The translations under genes were made by a program, and so were the position numbers. DNA of 64,000 nt from Uliginosibacterium sp. 31-16 (GTDB lineage Bacteria; Pseudomonadota; Gammaproteobacteria; Burkholderiales; Rhodocyclaceae), in NCBI RefSeq assembly GCF_030730865.1, contig NZ_JAVALZ010000001.1:62001-126000 (forward strand). The letters run 5' to 3'. Below are positions 55,411 to 64,000 of this stretch, piece by piece (the first letter of the stretch is position 1; each line of letters opens with the position of its first letter). The notes below the pieces were generated by a model. That model made no database searches. It was not told the DNA's origin and was given only the letters and a program-made list of their open reading frames with translations.

Positions 55411-55995
55411 ATGAAACGTATCCTGATTGCGCTCTGCGCCCTGCTGCCCGCCCTCGCCTTTGCCCACATCGGCGCGGACGCCGGTATCCACCACGGCTCC
55501 GCCTTCATCATGGGTCTCACCCATCCTTTCACCGGGCTGGATCACATGGCGGCGATGATCACCGTGGGCGTGTGGAGCATGCTGGCCTTTCGCCACAGCC
55601 CGCGCGCCGCACTGACGGCCCCTGCTGCCTTTGCTTGCCTGCTGCTGGTCGGTGGCCTGCTCGGTTTCGCAGGCATCGCCTTTGGCGGGGTTGAGCCGAT
55701 GATCGCCGCCTCGCTGCTGGTACTGGGCCTGATGGTGGCCTTGCGCGTGAAGCTGCCCGCCGCAGTCGGTGCGCTGATCGTTGGCGCCTTCGCGATTTTC
55801 CACGGCATCGCCCACGGCGCCGAGTTGCCCGCAGAGCGCGCCGCAGCGGCCCTCTCCGGCATGGTTCTGGGCACGCTCATCCTGCATGTTTCCGGCATGA
55901 CCCTGGCTCGCTTCGGTCTGGAGCGCAATGTATGGCTGCCGCGCATCGCGGGTGCCGGCGTAGCCCTGTTTGGCCTGAGCCTGCTGACCGCCTGA
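55411..55995 (+). CDS. ureJ: HupE/UreJ family membrane protein
   Basis: Predicted nickel permease or accessory of urease, 194 residues. Signal peptide (about 1-18, ending AFAH), then a histidine-containing segment (IGADAGIHHGSAF, GLTHPFTGLDHMAAMITVGVW) that is the HupE hallmark, and about six membrane helices. Position between ureA and ureB is common in betaproteobacteria. AAGGAG precedes ATG 55411. Confidence 0.93.
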   Translation: MKRILIALCALLPALAFAHIGADAGIHHGSAFIMGLTHPFTGLDHMAAMITVGVWSMLAFRHSPRAALTAPAAFACLLLVGGLLGFAGIAFGGVEPMIAASLLVLGLMVALRVKLPAAVGALIVGAFAIFHGIAHGAELPAERAAAALSGMVLGTLILHVSGMTLARFGLERNVWLPRIAGAGVALFGLSLLTA

Positions 55996-56015
55996 TCTGT
56001 TCTGTTGCGGGTACC

Positions 56016-56042
56016 TCCTCCCTCGCCATTGAGGGAGGCGGG
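56016..56042. repeat. CCTCCCTC...GAGGGAGG palindrome
   Basis: CCTCCTCCCTCGCCATTGAG followed by GGAGGCGGG, a palindrome related in form to the GGGGAGG element in the permease-kinase gene. It lies between ureJ and ureB. Confidence 0.55.
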
Positions 56043-56076
56043 CCCGGCTCGCCCCAAGCATGAAGAAAGGAATGCG

Positions 56077-56382
56077 ATGATCCCCGGAGAATTGCTCGTT
56101 GCCGAGGGCGAACACACCCTCAATGCTGGTCGCCGCAGCCTCACGCTGAGCGTTGCGAACACCGGCGACCGGCCGATCCAGGTCGGTTCGCACTACCACT
56201 TTGCCGAAACCAATGCCGCGCTGAGCTTTGACCGTGCAGCAGCGCACGGCATGCGCCTGAATATAGCCAGCGGCACCGCGGTGCGCTTCGAGCCCGGCCA
56301 GAGCCGCACGGTGGAGCTGGTGGACTACGCCGGCGAGCGCAAGGTGTATGGCTTCCGCGGCCTCGTGCAAGGCGCGTTGTAA
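56077..56382 (+). CDS. ureB: Urease beta subunit
   Basis: Structural subunit of urease, 101 residues, standard length. It shows [40 protein letters not shown] and [23 protein letters not shown] 56077 has GAAAGGAA upstream. Confidence 0.97.
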   Translation: MIPGELLVAEGEHTLNAGRRSLTLSVANTGDRPIQVGSHYHFAETNAALSFDRAAAHGMRLNIASGTAVRFEPGQSRTVELVDYAGERKVYGFRGLVQGAL

Positions 56383-56385
56383 TTC

Positions 56386-56447
56386 GTAGGGTGCGCATTG
56401 CGCACCATTGATTGAATCGATGTCTCGGTGCGCAATGCGCACCCTAC
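56386..56447. repeat. TAGGGTGCGC-type repeat, copy 3
   Basis: Perfect 21-base arms at 56386-56406 and 56427-56447 (GTAGGGTGCGCATTGCGCAC at the start) with a 20-base loop. It lies between ureB and ureC, 12 bp before the ureC start. Confidence 0.9.
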
Positions 56448-56458
56448 GGGGAATCAAA

Positions 56459-58159
<1,701 letters not shown>

Positions 58160-58163
58160 CCGC

Positions 58164-58232
58164 CGTCATCCCGGCGAAGGCCGGGATCCAGCACCACGCG
58201 CCCACTGGATTCCGGCCTTCGCCGGAATGACG
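58164..58232. repeat. GTCATTCCGG-type repeat, copy 3
   Basis: CGTCATCCCGGCGAAGGCCG and GGCCTTCGCCGGAATGACG are inverted arms. It begins five bases after the ureC stop and ends just before ureE. Confidence 0.85.
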
Positions 58233-58258
58233 CCCTGAACATGGTTTCCGACCTGAAC

Positions 58259-58744
58259 ATGCTCCTCATCGAATCCCTCTGCCCCACCGACACCCCGGCC
58301 AGCGAACAACTGATCCTCGATTTCGACGCCCGCACCAAGAGCCGCCTGCGCACCAGGCTCGCTTCCGGCGAAGAGGTCGGCCTGTTCCTGCCACGCGGCA
58401 CGATCCTGCGCGGCGGCGACAAGCTGCAGGCCAAGGATGGACGCATCGTCGAAGTCGTGTCTGCACCCGAAGCGCTGGTCGAAGCGCGCTGCACCAGCGC
58501 CTTCGAGCTCGCCCGCACCGCTTACCACCTGGGCAATCGCCACGTCGCTGTGCAGGTCGGTGAAGGCGCGCTGCGGATCCAGCAGGATCACGTGCTCGAA
58601 CATATGCTCGAAGGCCTCGGCGCCGAACTGCAGCACATCGTCGCCGCCTTCGAACCCGAAGCCGGCGCCTACGCCCCCGGCCATCATCACGCGGAGCGCG
58701 GCGCTACCGAAGCCAAGATTCATGTCATGGGCGGCCATGCCTGA
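58259..58744 (+). CDS. ureE: Urease accessory protein UreE
   Basis: Nickel metallochaperone of urease. From ATG 58259 (MLLIESLCP, the usual start of the UreE fold) the product is 161 residues; ATG 58241 would add six. It has [40 protein letters not shown] and a C-terminal histidine-rich tail ([10 protein letters not shown]...HVMGGHA) likely to bind nickel. No good ribosome site is seen for either start. Confidence 0.94.
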   Translation: MLLIESLCPTDTPASEQLILDFDARTKSRLRTRLASGEEVGLFLPRGTILRGGDKLQAKDGRIVEVVSAPEALVEARCTSAFELARTAYHLGNRHVAVQVGEGALRIQQDHVLEHMLEGLGAELQHIVAAFEPEAGAYAPGHHHAERGATEAKIHVMGGHA

Positions 58745-58747
58745 TCG

Positions 58748-58862
58748 CCTGCAGACCCGCATGCAGCGGTCGTCTTCAGGCAGCCATGCCGGACAAGCCC
58801 GGTTGACGTGCCTCTTCACGACACCTGCCTGCAGAGGATTGCTGCGAGCGGCTCTTCAGGCA
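58748..58862. repeat. GCGGCTCTTC-type dispersed repeat, copy 10
   Basis: CCTGCAGACCCGCATGCAGC, GGTCGTCTTCAGGCAGCCAT and right end GAGCGGCTCTTCAGGC. A full-length copy, filling the gap between ureE and ureF. Confidence 0.8.
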
Positions 58863-58873
58863 AGGCCTCGCAC

Positions 58874-59554
58874 ATGAATCTACAACTCGTCCGCCTGCTG
58901 CATCTGGCCAGCCCGGCTTTGCCGGTCGGCGCCTTTTCCTACTCGCAAGGGCTGGAATGGGCGGTCGAATCCGGCACGGTCACGTCTGAAGCGGCTGCTC
59001 AGCAATGGATTCGCGACGCCCTGCATTTCGCCTTGGCGCGCTGCGAAGCGCCGGCCCTGATCGGCCTGCTGCGCGCCTGGTCGTCCAACAACGCGGCAGA
59101 AGTTGCGCGTCTGAATGCCGAATTCATCGCCACGCGCGAGACCAGCGAACTGCGCGCCGAAACCCTGCAGATGGGCTACTCGCTGGCGCGCCTGTTGCGC
59201 GATCTGCCGGACACACCGGAAGCCACCAAAATCACCCTGCTGAGCTTGAGCGAAATCGCCTTCCCCACGCCCTGGGCGGCGGCGGCCGCACACTGGCAGA
59301 TTGAAGAAGCCGATGCAGCCAGCGCCTACCTGTGGGCCTGGCTGGAGAATCAAGTGATGGCGGCCGTGAAGCTGGTGCCACTGGGCCAGACCGCGGGCCA
59401 GCGCATGCTCGTCGCCCTGGCCGTAGATTTGCCAGCGCTGGCCGAAGAAGCGGTGCGCCGTGCGGACAGCGAAGACTGGGAAAACTTCACGCCCGGCATG
59501 ACGCTGGCGAGCTGCCAGCATGAAACCCAATACACCCGACTTTTCAGATCCTGA
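58874..59554 (+). CDS. ureF: Urease accessory protein UreF
   Basis: Helical GTPase-regulating member of the UreDFG complex, 226 residues. It shows [34 protein letters not shown] and [17 protein letters not shown] 58874 starts the conserved region and is the start after the repeat; the ribosome site is weak. Confidence 0.95.
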   Translation: MNLQLVRLLHLASPALPVGAFSYSQGLEWAVESGTVTSEAAAQQWIRDALHFALARCEAPALIGLLRAWSSNNAAEVARLNAEFIATRETSELRAETLQMGYSLARLLRDLPDTPEATKITLLSLSEIAFPTPWAAAAAHWQIEEADAASAYLWAWLENQVMAAVKLVPLGQTAGQRMLVALAVDLPALAEEAVRRADSEDWENFTPGMTLASCQHETQYTRLFRS

Positions 59555-59562
59555 GAATAAAC

Positions 59563-60180
59563 ATGACCCAATCCCAACCATTAAGAGTCGGCATCGGCGG
59601 CCCCGTCGGCTCCGGCAAAACGGCCCTGACGCTCGCCCTGTGCATTGCCCTGCGCGACAAGTACAACATCGCGGTGGTGACCAACGACATCTACACGGCG
59701 GAAGACGCGCAGTTCCTGGTGCGCAACGAAGCACTGCCCGCCGAGCGCATTCTTGGCGTGGAAACCGGCGGCTGTCCGCATACGGCGATCCGCGAAGACG
59801 CCTCGATCAACCTTGAAGCCATCGATCAGCTCAACCGGCGCTTCCCGGGGCTGGAGATCATTTTCGTGGAGTCGGGCGGCGACAACCTCGCCGCGACTTT
59901 TTCACCTGAACTGTCGGATCTCACGCTGTACGTGATCGACGTTTCTGCGGGTGACAAGATTCCGCGCAAGGGCGGGCCGGGCATCATGAAGAGCGACCTG
60001 CTGGTGATCAACAAGATCGATCTCGCCCCCATGGTTGGCGCTTCACTGGAAGTCATGGATCGCGACTCGAAGAAGATGCGTGGCGCCAAGCCCTTTGTTT
60101 TCAGCAATCAGAAAACCGGTCAGGGCCTGGACGAGATCATCGCCTTCATCGAGACGCAGGGCATGCTGCGCGCGGCCTGA
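59563..60180 (+). CDS. ureG: Urease accessory GTPase UreG
   Basis: SIMIBI GTPase that drives nickel delivery to urease, 205 residues. It has the P-loop [16 protein letters not shown], the nickel CPH motif [31 protein letters not shown] and the NKID guanine motif ([14 protein letters not shown]). ATG 59563 follows GAGAATAA. Confidence 0.97.
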   Translation: MTQSQPLRVGIGGPVGSGKTALTLALCIALRDKYNIAVVTNDIYTAEDAQFLVRNEALPAERILGVETGGCPHTAIREDASINLEAIDQLNRRFPGLEIIFVESGGDNLAATFSPELSDLTLYVIDVSAGDKIPRKGGPGIMKSDLLVINKIDLAPMVGASLEVMDRDSKKMRGAKPFVFSNQKTGQGLDEIIAFIETQGMLRAA

Positions 60181-60193
60181 ACAACAGGAGCGC

Positions 60194-60658
60194 TCAGTCC
60201 CTGAGCAGGCGACGCCAGTTGCGCAGGCGGGTCTGCTGCCAGCCCTGACGACGGTAGAAATCCAGCGCGGGGAGATTGCCTTCATCCGCCAGCAACTGCA
60301 GACGCGAGCAGCCACGCCGGCGCGCCCAGGCTTCGGCGCCTTCCAACAGACGCTGGCCGATGCCGGCGGCGCGCCAGCCTTCGGCCACCACCACATCCTC
60401 GATCAGGCCCACCGGGCCGCCTTCGGCTGTCGAAATCAGGCACTGCACCGAACAGAAGCCCACCACTTCAGCCTCCCCCTCCAGCGTTTCCTCGGCCACC
60501 CACAGCAGGATGTCTTCGCGCGGCAGCATCAGCTTGAGCGCGGCAATCTGGCGGGCGGGATCGGGACTGAAATCCTGTTCAATGGCGAACAGGCTGGCAA
60601 GCAGGGTGGCAATCGCTGGCACATCGGCGAGCTGGGCAGGGCGAAACTTGATACTCAT
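60194..60658 (-). CDS. GNAT-family N-acetyltransferase
   Basis: A 154-residue cytoplasmic acetyltransferase of the RimI-like GNAT fold: acetyl-CoA loop VVAEGWRAAGIGQRLLEGAE (Q/RxxGxG/A form) and the C-terminal NLPALDFYRRQGWQQT. The start is uncertain: ATG 60658 (MSIKFRPAQLADV) is preferred over ATG 60673; neither has a ribosome site. Substrate unknown. It is convergent with ureG, 13 bp apart. Confidence 0.88.
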   Translation of the reverse strand: MSIKFRPAQLADVPAIATLLASLFAIEQDFSPDPARQIAALKLMLPREDILLWVAEETLEGEAEVVGFCSVQCLISTAEGGPVGLIEDVVVAEGWRAAGIGQRLLEGAEAWARRRGCSRLQLLADEGNLPALDFYRRQGWQQTRLRNWRRLLRD

Positions 60659-60750
60659 TGATACGGAGGGCATGGGACTACAGGGCGGTCAGGATAAGCG
60701 AGAGGCTGCGGGATTGCGAAAACAATCTGTAGCAAGATGTGACGTGCTGC

Positions 60751-60859
60751 ACAGCCGCTTGCAGCAAGCGTCTTCAGGCAGGCATTCCGCTCGGGCAAGC
60801 AGGGCTTTGATCTCCGAGCATGCTACCTTGAAAGTCTTGCTGCGCGCGGCTCTTCAGGC
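60751..60859. repeat. GCGGCTCTTC-type dispersed repeat, copy 11
   Basis: ACAGCCGCTTGCAGCAAGCG, GTCTTCAGGCAGGCATTCCG and right end GCGCGGCTCTTCAGGC. A full-length copy between the GNAT gene and rnfH (both on the minus strand). Confidence 0.8.
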
Positions 60860-60897
60860 GGAATCAGACCCGGACGCCGGCGCACCCTGACCCGGCC

Positions 60898-61179
60898 TCA
60901 TTCATCCTCGCTCAGCTCGAATCCTGGCCGGCGCGGGACCGTCAGCGGGTCACAACTGATTGGCCGATAGATCTCGACCCGGTCCCCTGCCCGCAATGGC
61001 GCTTCGAGCTTCACGGCCTTGCCGAATACGCCGACACGCTGGGCATTCAGATCGATGTGCGGATACAGGTTGAGGATGCCGCTCTTGTGGATGGCGTCCT
61101 GCACGCTGGCGTCATCGGCCACATCGATATTGAGCCAGACCTGGCTGGCCGGCTCGGTATAGGCAACAGCGACTTTCAT
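60898..61179 (-). CDS. rnfH: RnfH family protein
   Basis: Small ubiquitin-like-fold protein that accompanies rnf genes, 93 residues. It shows MKVAVAYTEPASQVWLNIDV, IHKSGILNLYPHIDL and RAGDRVEIYRPISCDP. ATG 61179 has AAGGAG upstream. In Azotobacter and Rhodobacter nif-linked rnf operons rnfH is also last. The exact role is unknown. Confidence 0.92.
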   Translation of the reverse strand: MKVAVAYTEPASQVWLNIDVADDASVQDAIHKSGILNLYPHIDLNAQRVGVFGKAVKLEAPLRAGDRVEIYRPISCDPLTVPRRPGFELSEDE

Positions 61180-61193
61180 GCTCTTTCTCCTTG

Positions 61194-61886
61194 TTACACG
61201 CTGCAATGCGCAGCCGCTTCCGGGGCGGCACGGCCACGCTTCGCCAGACGCTGATCCACCCAGCGCTTCACCGCCAGCAGCAACCCCAGCACCAGAAAGC
61301 CTCCGGGCGGCAGGATCATCATCAGCACGCCGGCGTAGTTCGGGATCACTTTCATCTCCATGAAGGAGAAGGCCGGCCCGAGCAACAGACTGGCTTGCGC
61401 AAACAGCGTGCCGGCGCCGATCAGCTCGCGCACCAGTCCCACCACGGTCAGCGCCAGCGTGAAGCCCAAGCCCATCGCCAGGCCGTCGATGGCCGAAGCC
61501 CACACGCCGTTCTTGAACGCGAAGGCTTCGGCCCGGCCGAGGATGGCGCAGTTCACGACAATCAGTGCGATGAACAGGCCTAGAACCTTGTGCAGGCCAT
61601 GCACCCAGGCGTTCAGCGACATGTCGACCAGCGTCACCAGGGTGGCGATCACCACCACGAAGATCGGGATGCGGACCTGATCGCTGACGAAATTGCGGAT
61701 CGACGAAATCAGAATGTTCGACACCACTAGCACCGCCGTGGTCGCCAGCCCCATGCCCAGACCATTGGTGCCGGAGGTGGTCACCGCCATGGTCGGGCAC
61801 ATCGCCAGCAACTGGGCGAAGACCACGTTCTGATCCCACAGGCCATCACGAAAGAGTTTTCCGGCGCTCACCGATTCGCAGCTCAT
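61194..61886 (-). CDS. rnfE: Rnf electron transport complex subunit E
   Basis: Inner-membrane subunit with six helices; RnfE/NqrD type, 230 residues. It shows LLAMCPTMAVTTSGTNGLGM with the conserved membrane Cys, and LVTLVDMSLNAWVHGLHKVLG, LIVVNCAILGRAEAF with a second Cys. ATG 61886 overlaps the rnfG stop (ATGA). Confidence 0.96.
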   Translation of the reverse strand: MSCESVSAGKLFRDGLWDQNVVFAQLLAMCPTMAVTTSGTNGLGMGLATTAVLVVSNILISSIRNFVSDQVRIPIFVVVIATLVTLVDMSLNAWVHGLHKVLGLFIALIVVNCAILGRAEAFAFKNGVWASAIDGLAMGLGFTLALTVVGLVRELIGAGTLFAQASLLLGPAFSFMEMKVIPNYAGVLMMILPPGGFLVLGLLLAVKRWVDQRLAKRGRAAPEAAAHCSV

Positions 61887-62488
61887 GATTTTTCTCCGGC
61901 AATTTCAGCTTTATGCGCGGCGTAAAACTCCAGCGCTTCCTTCACGGCCTTGACCACGCCACGCGGCGTGATCGTGGCGCCGGCAAACTGGTCAAATTCG
62001 CCACCATCCTTCTTCACGCCCCAGCGCGCAGTGCCCAGTGTCTTGCCTTTGAAGGAGTGAATCCAGTCGGCCTTGGCGACTTCGATCTTGTCCCCCAGGC
62101 CCGGTGTTTCGGCGTGCTTGAGCACGCGCACGCCCTGCACCACGCCCTCCGCATCCAGGCCGACCAGCAAGACGATTTCGCCGGCATAGCCACGCCCGCT
62201 GTACTGGAACACCGCAGCTGAAAAGGCACCGTTCTTGCGCCCGCGATACACGGTGACCTCCTTGCCTGCGGCGGCAATGCTCACGGTATCGGCAAGCAGA
62301 TCGTTATCCGCCATGCCTTCCGGCAGGACCTGCACCAGCGATGTCTTCAGGTCATCCTGAGCGGCCTGCGCGATGGCCGGCAGGGTCAGGTGATTGGCGC
62401 TCATCAGGGCGGCGCCCGTGAGCACCGTAGCCAGCGCCAGCGAGATGCCGTGATAGCCGATTTTTTCGCGCAGGATGGCGAGCTCCAT
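61883..62488 (-). CDS. rnfG: Rnf electron transport complex subunit G
   Basis: Membrane-anchored periplasmic subunit carrying covalent FMN, 201 residues. One N-terminal helix (about 13-33), then a periplasmic FMN domain with HAETPGLGDKIEVAKADWIH and the flavinylation motif FDQFAGATITPRGVVKAV, whose Thr after GA is the expected FMN site; the usual Ser/Thr before GAT is Ala here. ATG 62488 is two bases before the rnfD stop on the other side. Confidence 0.95.
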   Translation of the reverse strand: MELAILREKIGYHGISLALATVLTGAALMSANHLTLPAIAQAAQDDLKTSLVQVLPEGMADNDLLADTVSIAAAGKEVTVYRGRKNGAFSAAVFQYSGRGYAGEIVLLVGLDAEGVVQGVRVLKHAETPGLGDKIEVAKADWIHSFKGKTLGTARWGVKKDGGEFDQFAGATITPRGVVKAVKEALEFYAAHKAEIAGEKS

Positions 62489-62489
62489 G

Positions 62490-63575
62490 TCACTTCCCTC
62501 CGGTCTTCAGAACAAGTGGCTGGCCCTTGAGATCGCGGCCATACACACGCGGCTTGACCAGCCGGTCTATCGCCGGGGTCAGTGCATTCATCAGCAGTAC
62601 CGCGAAAGCCACACCTTCCGGATAGCCTCCGTAAGTACGGATGACCCAGGTGAGGAAGCCGCAGCCGATTCCGAACACGATCTGTCCGGCGCGCGAAGTC
62701 GGCGAAGAGACGTAGTCGGTGGCGATGAAAAAGGCGCCGAGCATCGCCGCACCTGAAAGTACATGCGTACCGGCATCCAGATAGCGCGCCGGATTGATGC
62801 CATGCGCAATCGCCGCCGGGATCGCCAGCGCGGCCAGCATGGCGAGCGGGATGTGCCAGGTGATCACCCGCATCAGCATCAGCGCCACTCCACCGGCGGC
62901 AATCAGCAGCACAGCGGTTTCGCCCATGCTGCCGGGGCGCTCGCCGGAGAAGGAAGTCGGCAAGCCACTGGCGAACACATGCAGCAGATCGACCCCGCGC
63001 GACAGCTCGCTCTTGGCGTGACCGAGCAGTGAAGCGCTGGAGATCGCATCCGGAATCGCCCCGCCGCCGAAGGTGACCTGCAGCGCATCCAGCAGCCCCG
63101 GCGCGTGCGCACCCGTCATCGGCATCACCCAGGCCGTCATCTGCACAGGGAAGGACACCAGCAAAGCCACCCGCGCGATCATTGCGGGGTTGAAGAGGTT
63201 CTGCCCCACCCCACCGAAGATCTGCTTGCCGATGACGGTGGCGAACAGCCCCCCGAGCACACCGATCCACCAGGGCGCCCAGGGCGGCAGCGACATCGCC
63301 AGCAACCAGCCGGTCAGCACCGCCGAGCCGTCGCACAGGGTGCTCGTGACCGGCTTGTTCATCAGGCGCAGACAGGTAGCCTCGCCGACCACTGCGGCAC
63401 CGACGGTCACTACCCACAAGCTCAGTGCCGGCAGACCGAAAAACCAGAAACCGCACAGCGTGGCCGGGGCCAGCGCCAGCATCACCTTGGCCATCACGCT
63501 GCTGATGCTGCCCTGCGCCTGTGCGTGCGGCGAGGCAGCGACGGCAGGCAAAACTGATGAGAGGGAGGTATTCAT
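62490..63575 (-). CDS. rnfD: Rnf electron transport complex subunit D
   Basis: Inner-membrane subunit carrying covalent FMN, RnfD/NqrB type, 361 residues with about nine helices. It shows LAMSLPPWAPWWIGVLGGLF, IFGGVGQNLFNPAMIARVAL and GGYPEGVAFAVLLMNALTP. The FMN-attachment region reads PDAISSASLLG where other RnfD proteins have SGAT, so serine takes the place of the modified threonine. ATG 63575 overlaps rnfC (ATGA). Confidence 0.96.
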   Translation of the reverse strand: MNTSLSSVLPAVAASPHAQAQGSISSVMAKVMLALAPATLCGFWFFGLPALSLWVVTVGAAVVGEATCLRLMNKPVTSTLCDGSAVLTGWLLAMSLPPWAPWWIGVLGGLFATVIGKQIFGGVGQNLFNPAMIARVALLVSFPVQMTAWVMPMTGAHAPGLLDALQVTFGGGAIPDAISSASLLGHAKSELSRGVDLLHVFASGLPTSFSGERPGSMGETAVLLIAAGGVALMLMRVITWHIPLAMLAALAIPAAIAHGINPARYLDAGTHVLSGAAMLGAFFIATDYVSSPTSRAGQIVFGIGCGFLTWVIRTYGGYPEGVAFAVLLMNALTPAIDRLVKPRVYGRDLKGQPLVLKTGGK

Positions 63576-64000
63576 GCGGACGTCTCCTGAGAACCTGTGG
63601 CAGCAGCTGTCTGGGCTGCCCGTGCTGCCTTGCGTTTGGCCGCGGCTTCGGCGCGCTCGCGGGCTTCACGCTCCAGCCGCTCGGTGCGGGCTTGCGCCAG
63701 CCCCTTGGTGAATTCGTTACGCTTCTTCTGCTGCGCGCGCTTCCAGATTTCGCCCTTGGCATGCGAGAAGCTCTGCACCAGCGGGATGTGCGAGGGGCAC
63801 ACATAGGCGCAGCAACCGCAGGCGAGGCAGTCGTCGATAGCAAGCTTGTCCGCGCCTTCGTAATCGCCGGCATGGATGCGCGCCACCATTTCAAGCGGCA
63901 CCAGACCCATCGGGCACGCCTTCACGCACGAGCCACAGCGGATACACGGCGAGGGATCTGCCACCGTGATTTCGGCTGCTGTCAGCGCCAGGATGCCGCC
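63572..64000 (-). CDS. rnfC: Rnf electron transport complex subunit C, C-terminal part (partial)
   Basis: Cytoplasmic NADH/flavin/Fe-S subunit. The window holds the last 142 codons; the N-terminal part is beyond the right edge. Two ferredoxin-like [4Fe-4S] motifs, CIRCGSCVKACPMGLVP and CLACGCCAYVCPSHIPL, are followed by a long basic/acidic alanine-rich helical tail (ERLEREARERAEAAAKRKAA). The first in-window codons read GGILALTAAEITVADPSP, the usual lead-in. Confidence 0.95.
   Translation of the reverse strand, partial: GGILALTAAEITVADPSPCIRCGSCVKACPMGLVPLEMVARIHAGDYEGADKLAIDDCLACGCCAYVCPSHIPLVQSFSHAKGEIWKRAQQKKRNEFTKGLAQARTERLEREARERAEAAAKRKAARAAQTAAATGSQETSA

Noticed and set aside
62404-63894. 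496-codon frame overlapping rnfG/rnfD/rnfC on the same strand
   Set aside because: Translation is arginine/alanine-rich shadow sequence; the rnf genes in the other frame show all family motifs.

Overview
The window reads as a chromosomal stretch of a diazotrophic, GC-rich betaproteobacterium, most likely of the Rhodocyclales (Azonexus/Dechloromonas/Azoarcus-like). This is inferred from the dcw cluster with mraZ next to a type A RNase P RNA, a NifA/sigma-54 nif cluster with nif-linked Rnf genes, and a urt-ure urea operon. No 16S rRNA or tRNA gene is present, so the assignment stays provisional.

Layout. (1) 1-13170, minus strand: the division and cell-wall cluster in the order mraZ-rsmH-ftsL-ftsI-murE-murF-mraY-murD-ftsW-murG-murC-ddlB (ddlB cut by the left edge). 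Most genes overlap by ATGA/GTGA junctions, and a six-decamer MraZ operator precedes mraZ. (2) 13429-13815: rnpB, with the HD-GYP phosphodiesterase gene divergent from it. (3) 15150-23330: housekeeping and accessory genes (YgjV-like membrane protein, lipoprotein, pyrC), a coupled set of CPA2 antiporter, YbdK-type carboxylate-amine ligase and class C26 glutamine amidotransferase, a nitrate-sensing-domain chemoreceptor and a DUF2164 protein. (4) 23382-28150: molybdate uptake and regulation (modE-modA-modB-modC, divergent modG), an unrecognised gene with its own ModE-like palindrome, and a truncated modD remnant. (5) 28170-38888: nitrogen fixation genes nifQ, nifE-nifN-nifX-rseC-like-DUF269-CCE_0567-fdxB and nifU-nifS, with visible sigma-54 promoters and TGT-N10-ACA NifA sites before nifQ, nifE and nifU. 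A secreted poly-serine HExxH protein lies between fdxB and nifU. (6) 39074-47300: a permease/histidine-kinase/receiver fusion with a LuxR-type response regulator, a LysR regulator divergent from argC, a HAD phosphatase and an AT-richer orphan gene beside an IS1182-like fragment. (7) 48315-60180: urea ABC transporter urtABCDE and urease ureD-A-J-B-C-E-F-G. (8) 60194-64000, minus strand: a GNAT acetyltransferase and rnfC(partial)-D-G-E-H.

The metabolic theme is nitrogen: molybdate uptake supplies nitrogenase cofactor synthesis (NifQ, NifEN, NifX, NifU, NifS), Rnf and ferredoxin III supply low-potential electrons, and urea import plus urease gives an alternative ammonium source. The permease-kinase fusion and LuxR regulator between nifS and the urea genes may sense a nitrogenous solute (inference).

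The most unusual general property is the density of short dispersed palindromic repeats. At least five families occur. One family of about 110-120 bp, bounded by CCTGAAGAGCCGC and GCGGCTCTTCAGG, recurs about ten times in gene gaps and sometimes supplies the stop codon of the upstream gene. A GGGGAGG-type palindrome has landed in frame inside the kinase fusion, and almost every gap in the urt-ure operon that is not a tight overlap carries a repeat.
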